64,000 nt of DNA from CAUZIR01 sp034421295 (GTDB lineage Bacteria > Chloroflexota > Dehalococcoidia > Lucifugimonadales > UBA2962), in assembly GCA_034421295.1 (NCBI GenBank), contig DAOUKM010000013.1:1-64000 (forward strand), read 5' to 3'. The translations under genes were made by a program, and so were the position numbers. The notes beneath the pieces were generated by a model, which saw nothing but the letters and a program-made list of their open reading frames with translations, did no database searches and was not told the DNA's origin. This document shows positions 51,188 through 59,891 of the stretch, piece after piece (the first letter of the stretch is position 1; each line of letters begins with the position of its first letter).

Positions 51188-52060
51188 TCACCGGAGCGGA
51201 GAATCGGTAAGCATCTGGTGAACCTGCACATACCTATCCCGGGTCTTATCGACTATGTCATCGGGAAGCCGGGGAGCCGGCGGCTCATGGTCCCATCCAT
51301 GCTCATCTAGCCAGTCCCTCACGAATTGCTTGTCGAAGTTCGGCAGCGACCGGCCGGGAACGTATCGCTCGGCGTCCCAGAACCGACTCGAATCGGGAGT
51401 AAGCAACTCGTCTATCAGGCAGATTCGGCCATCGATTGCGCCGAACTCCATCTTGGTGTCGGCTACGATGATGCCTCGCTCTTCAGCGAACTGGCGACAG
51501 AATTCATAGACCTCGATCGATCGATCGGTCAAGGCGATGGTATTGTCGGTGCCGACCATGTCCACCATCTGGGAAATGGTCATGGGCTCGTCGTGTCCCT
51601 CCTCGGCCTTGGTTGTCGGTGTAAACAGGGGCTCGGGAAAGCGATCGCCCTTTCGAAGACCGGCGGGCATCTCTTGCCCGCCCACTGTTCCCTGACTTCT
51701 GTATTCGCTCCAGGCCGAACCGGTGATGTAACCGCGTACGATACACTCGACGTCGATACGCTCAGCCCTCCTGACCACCAGCGACCGCCTAGCCACTTCG
51801 GCATCTAAGTCAATTGCCGCGTCCGGCGCAAAGTCCACCAGGTGGTTGGGGACCAGATGTCCGGTGCGTTCGAACCAGAACGCTGACAGCTGCGCCAGAA
51901 CCGCCCCCTTGTCTGGAATACCATTGGGGAGCACTACGTCAAAGGCCGAGATGCGGTCTGAGGCGACCATCAACAGACGGTCGTCTTCTAGCCCATAGGT
52001 ATCCCGCACCTTGCCAGAGTAGACGCGATTCGGAAGATCTGTCGCTATTATCGTCGGCAT
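51188..52060 (-). CDS. purC: Phosphoribosylaminoimidazolesuccinocarboxamide synthase
   Basis: A 290-residue SAICAR synthetase: KVRDTYGLEDDRLLMVASDR, ISAFDVVLPNGIPDKGAVL, the ATP site ECIVRGYITGSAWSEY and ADTKMEFG with DELLTPDSSRFW. It joins aspartate to CAIR in purine synthesis. It follows purB on the same strand. Confidence 0.95.
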   Translation of the reverse strand: MPTIIATDLPNRVYSGKVRDTYGLEDDRLLMVASDRISAFDVVLPNGIPDKGAVLAQLSAFWFERTGHLVPNHLVDFAPDAAIDLDAEVARRSLVVRRAERIDVECIVRGYITGSAWSEYRSQGTVGGQEMPAGLRKGDRFPEPLFTPTTKAEEGHDEPMTISQMVDMVGTDNTIALTDRSIEVYEFCRQFAEERGIIVADTKMEFGAIDGRICLIDELLTPDSSRFWDAERYVPGRSLPNFDKQFVRDWLDEHGWDHEPPAPRLPDDIVDKTRDRYVQVHQMLTDSPLR

Positions 52061-52106
52061 TTCGCCTCTTGGGGGCTAAGGTTACCCGGCACTCTACGCC
52101 CGGAGA

Positions 52107-53399
52107 CTAGACTAGCCCGGCCCTTTCAAAACTCTCGTCAACGTGATGCACATAGCTGTGGTAGTCGAATATCCGCTCGAACACATCCGGGGCAATACGG
52201 TCCCTGATCTGTGGCTCGGCCACCGCCAATTCCCTCAATTCCAGGCTTTCGTCAAGCGCCCGTTGCGATATGCGCTGGACAATCCTGTATGCCTCATCGC
52301 GCCCGGCTCCCGCCTCAACCATCGCCAAAAGCAGCTTTTGAGAAAAGACCACGCCCCTGGAACCGTCCAGGTTAGCCTTCATCCGATCCGTATGTACCGT
52401 CATGCCGGACACAACCCCGGTGAACAGATCCAGCATGTAGTCGAGGACGATGCACGAGTCGGGGAGTATCAGCCTTTCGGCAGACGAATGACTGATGTCC
52501 CGCTCACCCCAGAGAGCCACGTTCTCCAGCGCGGTCACTGCATGGCCACGGACGAGACGGGCAAGGCCACAGATGCGCTCGGTTAGCTCAGGGTTGCGCT
52601 TGTGAGGCATCGAGGACGAGCCAGTCTGACCGGAGCCGAACGGCTCTTCCACCTCGCGTATCTCCGTCCTCTGCAGGCCTCTTATCTCAGTCGAGAATTT
52701 CTCGAGCGAAGATGATATCTGGGCCATGGTAACGACGAACTGGGCATGTCGATCTCTCTGAATGACCTGGTTGGAAAATCGGGCCGCAGACAAGCCGAGG
52801 CGTTCGCACACCCGTTCCTCAACGGAGGGAGGTACCGAGGCATGGGTGCCTACAGGTCCCGACAGCTTGCCCACCGATACGATCTCCTTGCAGGCAGCAA
52901 GCCTCTGGCGGTGCCGCAGCATCTCATCCCACCAGACAGCCAGTTTCAGGCCGAAAGTGATAGGTTCAGCATGTACTCCATGTGTACGTCCCATCATCAG
53001 CGTATGCCTGTACCGGATAGCCTTATCCCGCAATACGGCGATAAGCCGCTCGACCTCTTGCTCAAGTAGGCCAGCGGAGTCCCTCAACTGCATCGCCGTT
53101 GCGGTGTCCCATACGTCGGATGTCGTCAGTCCATGGTGCATCCACCGACCTTCCTGGCCCATCGTCTCGGTTACGGAGGTCAGAAATGCGGTCATCGGGT
53201 GCTTGGTCTGCTCTAGGATCTGGTTCAGTCTGTCGATGTCGTAGGTGGCGGTCCTTATCTTTGCCAAGTCCGACTCGGGTATCAGCCCCTCTGCCGACCA
53301 CGCCTCGGCGACGGCGACTTCAATCTGGAGCCAGCGGTCATAGGATGCCTGCTGGGTCCAGAGTCCCCCCATCCCGGGACGCGTGTAACGGGGTATCAA
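52107..53399 (-). CDS. purB: Adenylosuccinate lyase
   Basis: A 430-residue adenylosuccinate lyase. TTG 53399 is chosen because it overlaps the upstream stop codon (TTGA); from there the protein begins LIPRYTRPGMGGLWTQQ. Motifs: TSDVWDTATAMQL, MGRTHGVHAEPITFG and the signature GSSMPHKRNPELTERI. It cleaves SAICAR and adenylosuccinate. The open frame extends upstream over the PurE-like gene. Confidence 0.94.
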   Translation of the reverse strand: MIPRYTRPGMGGLWTQQASYDRWLQIEVAVAEAWSAEGLIPESDLAKIRTATYDIDRLNQILEQTKHPMTAFLTSVTETMGQEGRWMHHGLTTSDVWDTATAMQLRDSAGLLEQEVERLIAVLRDKAIRYRHTLMMGRTHGVHAEPITFGLKLAVWWDEMLRHRQRLAACKEIVSVGKLSGPVGTHASVPPSVEERVCERLGLSAARFSNQVIQRDRHAQFVVTMAQISSSLEKFSTEIRGLQRTEIREVEEPFGSGQTGSSSMPHKRNPELTERICGLARLVRGHAVTALENVALWGERDISHSSAERLILPDSCIVLDYMLDLFTGVVSGMTVHTDRMKANLDGSRGVVFSQKLLLAMVEAGAGRDEAYRIVQRISQRALDESLELRELAVAEPQIRDRIAPDVFERIFDYHSYVHHVDESFERAGLV

Positions 53400-53668
53400 C
53401 TTCCGCCCCTTGAGGCACTCGCGATGCAGGTCACCGTTACGAACTCCACCGCCACCGGTGGCGACGGCGGCCAATTGGTGGAAAGGGCTGTGGCGTCTGC
53501 GACGCTGGCGGCTAGCAGATCTGTTTCCAGATCCCACGCTGAAGGGGTGCGATTGACGGACATCATCAGAGTCTCGTGTTGGATTCTCAGATGGCCAAGG
53601 ACTTTCAGGGTATCCTCTACTGCGGGTCGGTCAAATTCGCTAGAAATGATTGGCGCATCCCGTGACAT
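53396..53668 (-). CDS. Half-length PurE-like protein coupled to purB
   Basis: A 90-residue protein between purD and purB. It matches the N-terminal part of PurE class proteins: ISSEFDRPAVEDTLKVL (compare G-S-x-S-D..), then ETLMMSVNRTP, matching the SAHRTP motif with A and H altered. The second half, which in PurE carries the AGGAAHLPG loop, does not match. The stop overlaps the purB start (TTGA) and the gene starts 29 nt after purD, so it is in a coupled operon. It could be a decayed PurE or a regulator. Confidence 0.6.
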   Translation of the reverse strand: MSRDAPIISSEFDRPAVEDTLKVLGHLRIQHETLMMSVNRTPSAWDLETDLLAASVADATALSTNWPPSPPVAVEFVTVTCIASASRGGS

Positions 53669-53697
53669 TTCCGTTCTCGGTCCCGTAGCCGACCTTC

Positions 53698-54954
53698 CTA
53701 GATGCCTGATGCTATGTCGTGTCTGTGAAAGGCACCGTCGAAGGCTATAGCAGCGATCCCCTGGTACGCTGTCCGCCTCGCCGATCCGACGGTTTCACCA
53801 AGGGCCGAAACCGCCATCACGCGGCCACCAGATGTGCGGACGACTCCGTCTGACCGCTTTGTGCCGGCGTGGAAAACGGCTGTATCGGGGGCCACTGCAT
53901 CGAGTCCCGTGATCGGCTTACCCGTTTCGTAGGCATCGGGATATCCACCTGACGCCAAGACCACCGCAACGCAGGCTCGAGCGTCCCATTCTAGATCGAG
54001 GTTCGTGATGTCGCCCGCCGCAGTCTGCTCCAAGGCGACGAGCAGATCGCTCTTCATACGCGGCAGTATGACCTGTGTCTCCGGGTCGCCGAAGCGAGCA
54101 TTGAATTCCAATACCTTCGGCCCCTCGGCGGTCAACTTGAGGCCCGCGTAGAGGACGCCCACGTACGGGCATCCCTCCTCCGCGAGACCAGCCACGACCG
54201 GATCGAACACATTTGTCCTGACCTCCAGCTCCATGTCTCCGTCCCAGATGGGCGGTGGAGAAAAGCTGCCCATGCCGCCCGTGTTGGGACCCTGGTCGCC
54301 ATCCTTCGCGCGCTTGTAGTCGGTCGCGGCAACCATTGAGGACACTCGCTCGCCGTCCACAAATGCGAACACACTTACTTCGCTGCCCTCAAGGTACTCC
54401 TCGATGATCACCTGCTGGCCGGCGGCCCCAAAGCGCTTTCGCTCAAATATGTCAAACAGGGTCTCTAGGGCCGAATCACGCGTTTCGGCGACGACGACAC
54501 CTTTACCGGCCGCCAGACCGTCAACCTTGATCACGACCGGAAGGTCACAGTCAGAAACAGCGTTTCGGGCAACATTGTGCGCCTGCAGGACTTCGAAGGC
54601 GGCTGTGGGCACCCCTTTACGTCTCATCAGGTCTTTGGCAAAGGCCTTGCTCGTTTCTATGCGGGCGGCCGCCCGAGAGGGACCGAAGATTGGCATGCCC
54701 GCCTCAGAAAAGCGGTCGACAATACCTTCAGCCAGGGGCAGTTCCGGTCCAACGACAGTGAGGTCGATCTTCCGCGACTTCGCGACTTCCAGCAGGCCCT
54801 CAGCGTCTTCCGCGCCGACGGCAACATTCTCGCCGAGTACGGCCGTGCCCGCGTTGCCGGGCGCTATCACCAGCGACTCTAGACGCGGGCTTTGGGCGAT
54901 CTTCCACGCGATTGCGTGCTCACGTCCACCACCGCCAACAACGAGAACCCTCAT
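53698..54954 (-). CDS. purD: Phosphoribosylamine-glycine ligase
   Basis: A 418-residue ATP-grasp enzyme: MRVLVVGGGGREHAIAWKI, FAKDLMRRKGVPTAAFE, KVDGLAAGKGVVVAE, GGMGSFSPPP and EFNARFGDPETQVILPRM. It makes glycinamide ribonucleotide. It is first in the purD-(PurE-like)-purB run. Confidence 0.96.
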   Translation of the reverse strand: MRVLVVGGGGREHAIAWKIAQSPRLESLVIAPGNAGTAVLGENVAVGAEDAEGLLEVAKSRKIDLTVVGPELPLAEGIVDRFSEAGMPIFGPSRAAARIETSKAFAKDLMRRKGVPTAAFEVLQAHNVARNAVSDCDLPVVIKVDGLAAGKGVVVAETRDSALETLFDIFERKRFGAAGQQVIIEEYLEGSEVSVFAFVDGERVSSMVAATDYKRAKDGDQGPNTGGMGSFSPPPIWDGDMELEVRTNVFDPVVAGLAEEGCPYVGVLYAGLKLTAEGPKVLEFNARFGDPETQVILPRMKSDLLVALEQTAAGDITNLDLEWDARACVAVVLASGGYPDAYETGKPITGLDAVAPDTAVFHAGTKRSDGVVRTSGGRVMAVSALGETVGSARRTAYQGIAAIAFDGAFHRHDIASGI

Positions 54955-55067
54955 ATCAACCCGACTCCATGTTCCGTGTGTCTATTGCAGACCGCTCATC
55001 ACGGACTCGACGGGAGACTGGGACAACCCCCCGAGATCGCAGCCCGGCCAGGACGGCGACACGCCGG

Positions 55068-56780
55068 TTACTCCCACTCAATCGTCCCTGGCGGCTTACT
55101 CGTAATGTCGTATACGACCCTGTTCACGCCGCGAACCTCGTTCGCGATCCGGTTCGATATGCGCGACAGGACGTCATAGGGCAACCGCGCCCAGTCCGCC
55201 GTCATGGCATCGTCGCTGGTCACCGCGCGCACCACGACGACATGGCCGTAAGTGCGATAGTCTCCGGTCACACCGACCGATTGGGCGTCGGTCAGGACGG
55301 CAAAGCTCTGCCACATGTCCCGGTAAAACCCATGGTTCTTTATCTCGTCCATGACCACCCAGTCTGCCGCGCGCAGAATCTCCAGCTTCTCGGAGGTGAC
55401 ATCCCCCAGCACGCGGATGGCGAGCCCGGGACCAGGGAATGGCTGGCGGTAGATCATCTCCTCTGGGAGGCCCAGCTCAATGCCCACCTCCCTCACCTCG
55501 TCCTTGAACAGGTATCGCAGCGGCTCAACCAGCTTGAGCTTCATGTGCTGGGGAAGACCACCGACGTTGTGGTGTGTCTTGATCTTTGCCGAAACCTTGT
55601 TGTCGGCCGTCTTGCTTTCTATGACATCCGGATAGAGCGTGCCCTGGCAAAGAAAGTCGGCGTCCCCGGCCCTCTTTGCGCCCTTCTCGAATATGCGGAT
55701 GAACTCCTCCCCAACCAGCCGGCGCTTGCGCTCTGGGTCGCTCACGCCCTTGAGGGCCATCAGGAAGTCCTCGGTAGCATCCTCATACACTAGGTTGACC
55801 TTCATGTATCTCTCAAAGGTGCGCAGCACCCGCTCTGGCTCCTCACGCCGCAACAGTCCGTTGTTGACGAATATGCACGTCAACTGATCGCCGACCGCCC
55901 GGTGCACGAGCGTCGCAGCGACCGAGGAGTCGACCCCTCCCGACAGGGCACAGATGACCTTGCCATCGCCCACCTGAGCACGGATGTTGTTCACCGTGCG
56001 AGAGACGAAGTTGCCCGGGGTCCAGAGTCCCTTGAGACCGCAGACTCTGTACAAGAAGTTCTCCAGGAGCACACGCCCCTGGGGGGTATGTACCACCTCG
56101 GGATGGAACTGGATTCCGTATCGAATGCCACCTTCCCCCAAAACGGCGATAGGGGAGTTATCGGTGTAGGCGAGCGACTTAAAGCCCGGGGGAGGTTCGA
56201 CGATCTGATCACCGTGACTCATCCAGACGGGCATGGAAGGAGGCAAATCTGCAAAAAGCGCATCGGGCGTTGAGTTCTGGTGCAACACGGCGTGTCCGTA
56301 TTCCCGCTTCGTCGATGAAGCAACTCGGCCACCCAGCTGGTGGGCCATGACCTGCATGCCGTAGCAGATGCCCAGGACGGGCAGACCGCTCTCGTACACC
56401 CAGTTAGGGGCGAGTGGCGCGCCCTCCTGGTACACGCTCGCCGGACCACCGGAGAGGATTATTCCCTTCGGGTCAAGCTGGGCGACGGAATCCCACTCCG
56501 CTTCATGGCTGATGATCTCGCAGTAGACATGGCTCTCTCGCACCCTGCGTGCTATCAGGCGGCTGTACTGGGAGCCGAAATCCACTATCAGCACAGCCTC
56601 GCGGTGTAGACGACCCTCGTTAGGTGGTGTGGGCTCTCGTCCGCGCTTTTCCTCGGCAATCTCCAGGTACGCGGAGATCTCGAGGTCGTCGCTGGTGGCG
56701 ACACGGTGAGAGGTTGGCGGTTTGTGTGGCACCGTATTCTCGGTGCCGCCGGTGTCGTTTGAGCCTGCGCTAGTCGCCAT
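55068..56780 (-). CDS. guaA: GMP synthase (glutamine-hydrolysing)
   Basis: A 570-residue GMP synthetase. Class I glutamine amidotransferase part: VLIVDFGSQYSRLIARRV, the Cys site GICYGMQVMAHQLGG and FHPEVVHTPQG. ATP-pyrophosphatase part: ICALSGGVDSSVAATLVHRA. C-terminal dimer domain ends PPGTIEWE. Compared with the family norm (~515) there is an N-terminal extension of about 60 residues without known function; a later start is possible. It is separated from purD by 113 bp. Confidence 0.94.
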   Translation of the reverse strand: MATSAGSNDTGGTENTVPHKPPTSHRVATSDDLEISAYLEIAEEKRGREPTPPNEGRLHREAVLIVDFGSQYSRLIARRVRESHVYCEIISHEAEWDSVAQLDPKGIILSGGPASVYQEGAPLAPNWVYESGLPVLGICYGMQVMAHQLGGRVASSTKREYGHAVLHQNSTPDALFADLPPSMPVWMSHGDQIVEPPPGFKSLAYTDNSPIAVLGEGGIRYGIQFHPEVVHTPQGRVLLENFLYRVCGLKGLWTPGNFVSRTVNNIRAQVGDGKVICALSGGVDSSVAATLVHRAVGDQLTCIFVNNGLLRREEPERVLRTFERYMKVNLVYEDATEDFLMALKGVSDPERKRRLVGEEFIRIFEKGAKRAGDADFLCQGTLYPDVIESKTADNKVSAKIKTHHNVGGLPQHMKLKLVEPLRYLFKDEVREVGIELGLPEEMIYRQPFPGPGLAIRVLGDVTSEKLEILRAADWVVMDEIKNHGFYRDMWQSFAVLTDAQSVGVTGDYRTYGHVVVVRAVTSDDAMTADWARLPYDVLSRISNRIANEVRGVNRVVYDITSKPPGTIEWE

Positions 56781-56858
56781 CTCTGAGAAGGATCAAAGGT
56801 AACATAACCGGGTGACGGGATGTCCCCACGAGTTCATGTAAGCCAATAACCGCGATGG

Positions 56859-57548
56859 GTGCGGGACAGCGATGCACCAGACAATGACCTGCGGCGCAAA
56901 GTGGACGATATCGATAGCGAACTGACAATCGACGATCTGGTCCAGATCTTGCAGGGTGGGGGAGTGGTCGCGTTGCCGACCGACACCTTCTACTGCCTGG
57001 CGGCGTGCGCAATCAACGCCGAAGCGGCCCTCCGCGTGTTTGAGATCAAGCGCCGGCAGGCGACGAGCGCGGTCCCCCTGCTGACAGCCGATGCGTCCGA
57101 CGTGATGAAGTACGCCGTGGATCTGACGGAAGCGCAGCAAACGGCGGTAATCGCCCTGGGGGATAGGTTCTGGCCGGGACCGCTGTCACTGGTGCTCAAA
57201 CGGTCGCCCGCAATTCCATCCCTCCTTTCTGGAGGCGGCGACACGATAGCCCTGCGGGTACCGAACGCGCCAACGATCAGGGAGGTGGTTCGGCGTCTTG
57301 GGGCACCCGTAACGGGCACCAGTGCAAACCTGTCAGGCAGTCCTGCCACCACCACCGCGGCGGCGGTAAGGGAGACTCTAGGAGCGGCGGTCGACGCGGT
57401 GGTAGACGGGGGTACGACACCCGGCGGTCCGCCGTCCACGCTCCTTGACCTTACGACGCCGAGGCCGCGTATACTTCGATCTGGAGCCATCTCAAGAGCA
57501 GATCTCGACGAGACCTTGCGCGATTTGGGGGCGCCCCCATCGGATTAG
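56859..57548 (+). CDS. tsaC: L-threonylcarbamoyladenylate synthase (Sua5/YrdC family)
   Basis: A 229-residue YrdC-fold protein: GGGVVALPTDTFYCLAACA, IKRRQATSAVPLL (in place of the usual KGRP..PL), FWPGPLSLVLKRS, GDTIALRVPNAP and PVTGTSANLSGSP. It makes the threonylcarbamoyl-AMP needed for t6A37 of tRNA, the substrate for the mtaB enzyme also in this window. The gene is divergent from guaA. The C-terminal Sua5 domain is lacking, matching TsaC. Confidence 0.88.
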   Translation: MRDSDAPDNDLRRKVDDIDSELTIDDLVQILQGGGVVALPTDTFYCLAACAINAEAALRVFEIKRRQATSAVPLLTADASDVMKYAVDLTEAQQTAVIALGDRFWPGPLSLVLKRSPAIPSLLSGGGDTIALRVPNAPTIREVVRRLGAPVTGTSANLSGSPATTTAAAVRETLGAAVDAVVDGGTTPGGPPSTLLDLTTPRPRILRSGAISRADLDETLRDLGAPPSD

Positions 57549-57642
57549 ATTGTTGGATGGGAAGAGATCCGGATGAAGGGAACGTCCACTGACCATGCCC
57601 GCACAATCGCACGAAAACTTGGTTTGAAATAGAGCGATCGGA

Positions 57643-58683
57643 TTGAAAGAAGAGTTAATCAGCGATCTCAACGACCGGGTAGACGCCCAACTAACAGCTG
57701 TACTGGCGTCGAGAAACATGGACCTCTACAGAATGATGTCCTACCACCTCGGCTGGGGAAATAAACCCGGCGAGGACGGGACGGACCCAGTGCCAAGGAC
57801 TACGTTCAGGCGACATGGAGTCGCCTGCCTGGTGGCGGCCCTAGCGACCTCCGGCACCCGCAATGAGGCGGTCTCGCCGGCCGCTGCAGCTCTGGAGATG
57901 GTCGCTTCCTTCGTAGAGATACACGACGACATACAAGGCGGACATCCAACCCGGAACGGTAGGGACGCCGTTTGGTGGGTATGGGGTCCGGCCCAGGCAA
58001 TCAACGCGGGAGACGGCCTGCACGCCCTTGCCCGCCTGACGATGCTGGATCTCCAGAGGCACGGAATCTCGGCAGACTCTACGTTTCGAGCAATGCAGAT
58101 TCTTGACCAGGCCTCGCTTGCGATGTGCGAGGGGCGCTTCAAGGATATGGAGGCCCAAGAGCGCATCGACCTGTCTGTGGACAAATACGTCGAGATGGCA
58201 CGTGCAAAGAGCGGATCGCTGATGTCCGGAGCGCTCCAGCTAGGTGCACTGATCGGCTCGGGCGGAGACGTGAGAACGGCAGGGGCTTTTGCCGCGGCCG
58301 GGACAGAACTCGGGGTTGCCATGCAGGCGGCTGAAGACGTGCGGGAACTGTTCGCGGCCAACGGCACCAGCGAAGGGCCTGGACCGGCTTCTGAAGATGT
58401 GCAGAACAAGAAAAAGCTGCTACCCGTGGTACACGCACTAGAGAAGGCCGGGCCATCGGAGCGACGGCGCCTCGGTGATGTCTACTTCAAGAGGGTACTG
58501 CAGCCGCCTGACGTGGCCGAGGTGAGAAAACTGGTGGAGGAGTTGGGCGGTAGGGAACGAACCGAGCAAGCTGTGCGCGAACATCGCCAAGCCGCCATGA
58601 GGTCACTGGACGGCGTCGAGCTTGCCACCGGCGGGCTGGCCGCGGTGGAGGTGTTCGCCAACGCCCTGATCGATGCTCGCTAA
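57643..58683 (+). CDS. Polyprenyl synthetase family protein (altered second Asp motif)
   Basis: A 346-residue trans-isoprenyl-diphosphate synthase homologue. The first motif region is EIHDDIQGGHPTRNGRDAVWW, with DD but without the usual third Asp in DDxxD. The second motif, usually DDxxD within FQIxDDILD, reads MQAAEDVREL, so the metal-binding Asp set is reduced. TTG start at 57643. It overlaps pgk slightly. It may be a non-canonical or regulatory paralogue. Confidence 0.75.
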   Translation: MKEELISDLNDRVDAQLTAVLASRNMDLYRMMSYHLGWGNKPGEDGTDPVPRTTFRRHGVACLVAALATSGTRNEAVSPAAAALEMVASFVEIHDDIQGGHPTRNGRDAVWWVWGPAQAINAGDGLHALARLTMLDLQRHGISADSTFRAMQILDQASLAMCEGRFKDMEAQERIDLSVDKYVEMARAKSGSLMSGALQLGALIGSGGDVRTAGAFAAAGTELGVAMQAAEDVRELFAANGTSEGPGPASEDVQNKKKLLPVVHALEKAGPSERRRLGDVYFKRVLQPPDVAEVRKLVEELGGRERTEQAVREHRQAAMRSLDGVELATGGLAAVEVFANALIDAR

Positions 58684-59887
58684 ACGGGAAGTGGCCAAAC
58701 GCTCGATCAGAAACTATGAGATAGACGGCAAGACCGTCCTCTTGCGCGTTGACTACAACCTGCCGATGAGGCCCGGCACCACCGAAATCCTCGACGACCG
58801 CCGCATCCTGGCCACCGTCCCGACACTGGCCCATCTCCTCGAAAGATCCTGCCGAGTCCTGATCGTCACGCATCTCGGCCGGCCAGACGGGAGGTGGGTC
58901 GAAGAACTGTCGTTGGCGCCTTTATCGGGCCGGCTGGCCGAGCTACTGGGTGTCCCTGTACTGCAGCTTCCTGGCTTCCGGGGCCCGAAGGTCGAGGCGG
59001 CGATCGAAGTGATGCCGCACGGATCTATCGCGATGCTTGAGAACATCCGCTTCGACCCTGGCGAGGAGGCGAACGATCCGCTATTGGCCGAAGACCTAGC
59101 CGGACTTGCGGAGGTCTTTGTGAACGACGCATTCGGTGCCGCCCACCGGTCGCACGCATCCACCGAGGGCGTAGCGCGTCTCCTGCCAGCCGTGGCAGGG
59201 CTCCTGATGGAGAAAGAACTGTCGGCTCTCGGGGGAGCTTTGCATACGCCGGAACGACCCTTTACGGCCGTGGTGGGTGGAGCGAAGGTGTCGGACAAGA
59301 TAGCTGTGCTGGACCGCCTCTCCTCTCTGGTCGACACACTTATCATCGGAGGAGGTATGGCCGCGACGTTTCTTGCGGCGCAGGGGCATTCCGTGGGCTC
59401 CTCAGTCGTGGAAGAGGAACGCATGGCCTACGCTACAGGCCTGATGACGGATACCGCATGCAGTTCCGCACGGGTGCTCACGCCGACCGACGTGGTGGTT
59501 GCTGACAGGTTTTCAGAGAATGCCAGAGCCAAGACGGTAGCCGTCGACGACATACCCGCCGATTGGCTAGTTCTCGACATAGGACCCGAATCGGCAGAGG
59601 CTTACTCTCGGGCGGTTGCCGAGTCCAGAACGGTACTCTGGAACGGCCCGATGGGTGTGTTCGAATGGGAAGCCTTCTCGGACGGGACCAGAAGGGTCGC
59701 AGAATCCGTTGCAGAACTGCACGGCACAGCCACTACCGTGACCGGAGGCGGGTCGACATCCGAGGCTGTGGCCCGGCTTGGGCTGACATCCAGGATAAGC
59801 CACGACTCCACCGGCGGCGGTGCCACCCTTGCATTCATTGAGGGTAAGGAGTTGCCCGGTGTGGCCGCCCTCCTGGACGAGCGATGA
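58673..59887 (+). CDS. pgk: Phosphoglycerate kinase
   Basis: A roughly 404-residue kinase: VLLRVDYNLPM, DDRRILATVPTLAHLLE, VLIVTHLGRPDG, MLENIRFDPGEEAND, FVNDAFGAAHRSHAST and GGAKVSDKIAVLD, with the C-terminal nucleotide site GGGSTSEAVARLG. ATG 58673 overlaps the previous stop; GTG 58691 is also possible. It opens the pgk-apgM-tpiA glycolytic set. Confidence 0.96.
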   Translation: MLAKREVAKRSIRNYEIDGKTVLLRVDYNLPMRPGTTEILDDRRILATVPTLAHLLERSCRVLIVTHLGRPDGRWVEELSLAPLSGRLAELLGVPVLQLPGFRGPKVEAAIEVMPHGSIAMLENIRFDPGEEANDPLLAEDLAGLAEVFVNDAFGAAHRSHASTEGVARLLPAVAGLLMEKELSALGGALHTPERPFTAVVGGAKVSDKIAVLDRLSSLVDTLIIGGGMAATFLAAQGHSVGSSVVEEERMAYATGLMTDTACSSARVLTPTDVVVADRFSENARAKTVAVDDIPADWLVLDIGPESAEAYSRAVAESRTVLWNGPMGVFEWEAFSDGTRRVAESVAELHGTATTVTGGGSTSEAVARLGLTSRISHDSTGGGATLAFIEGKELPGVAALLDER

Positions 59888-59891
59888 TGGC

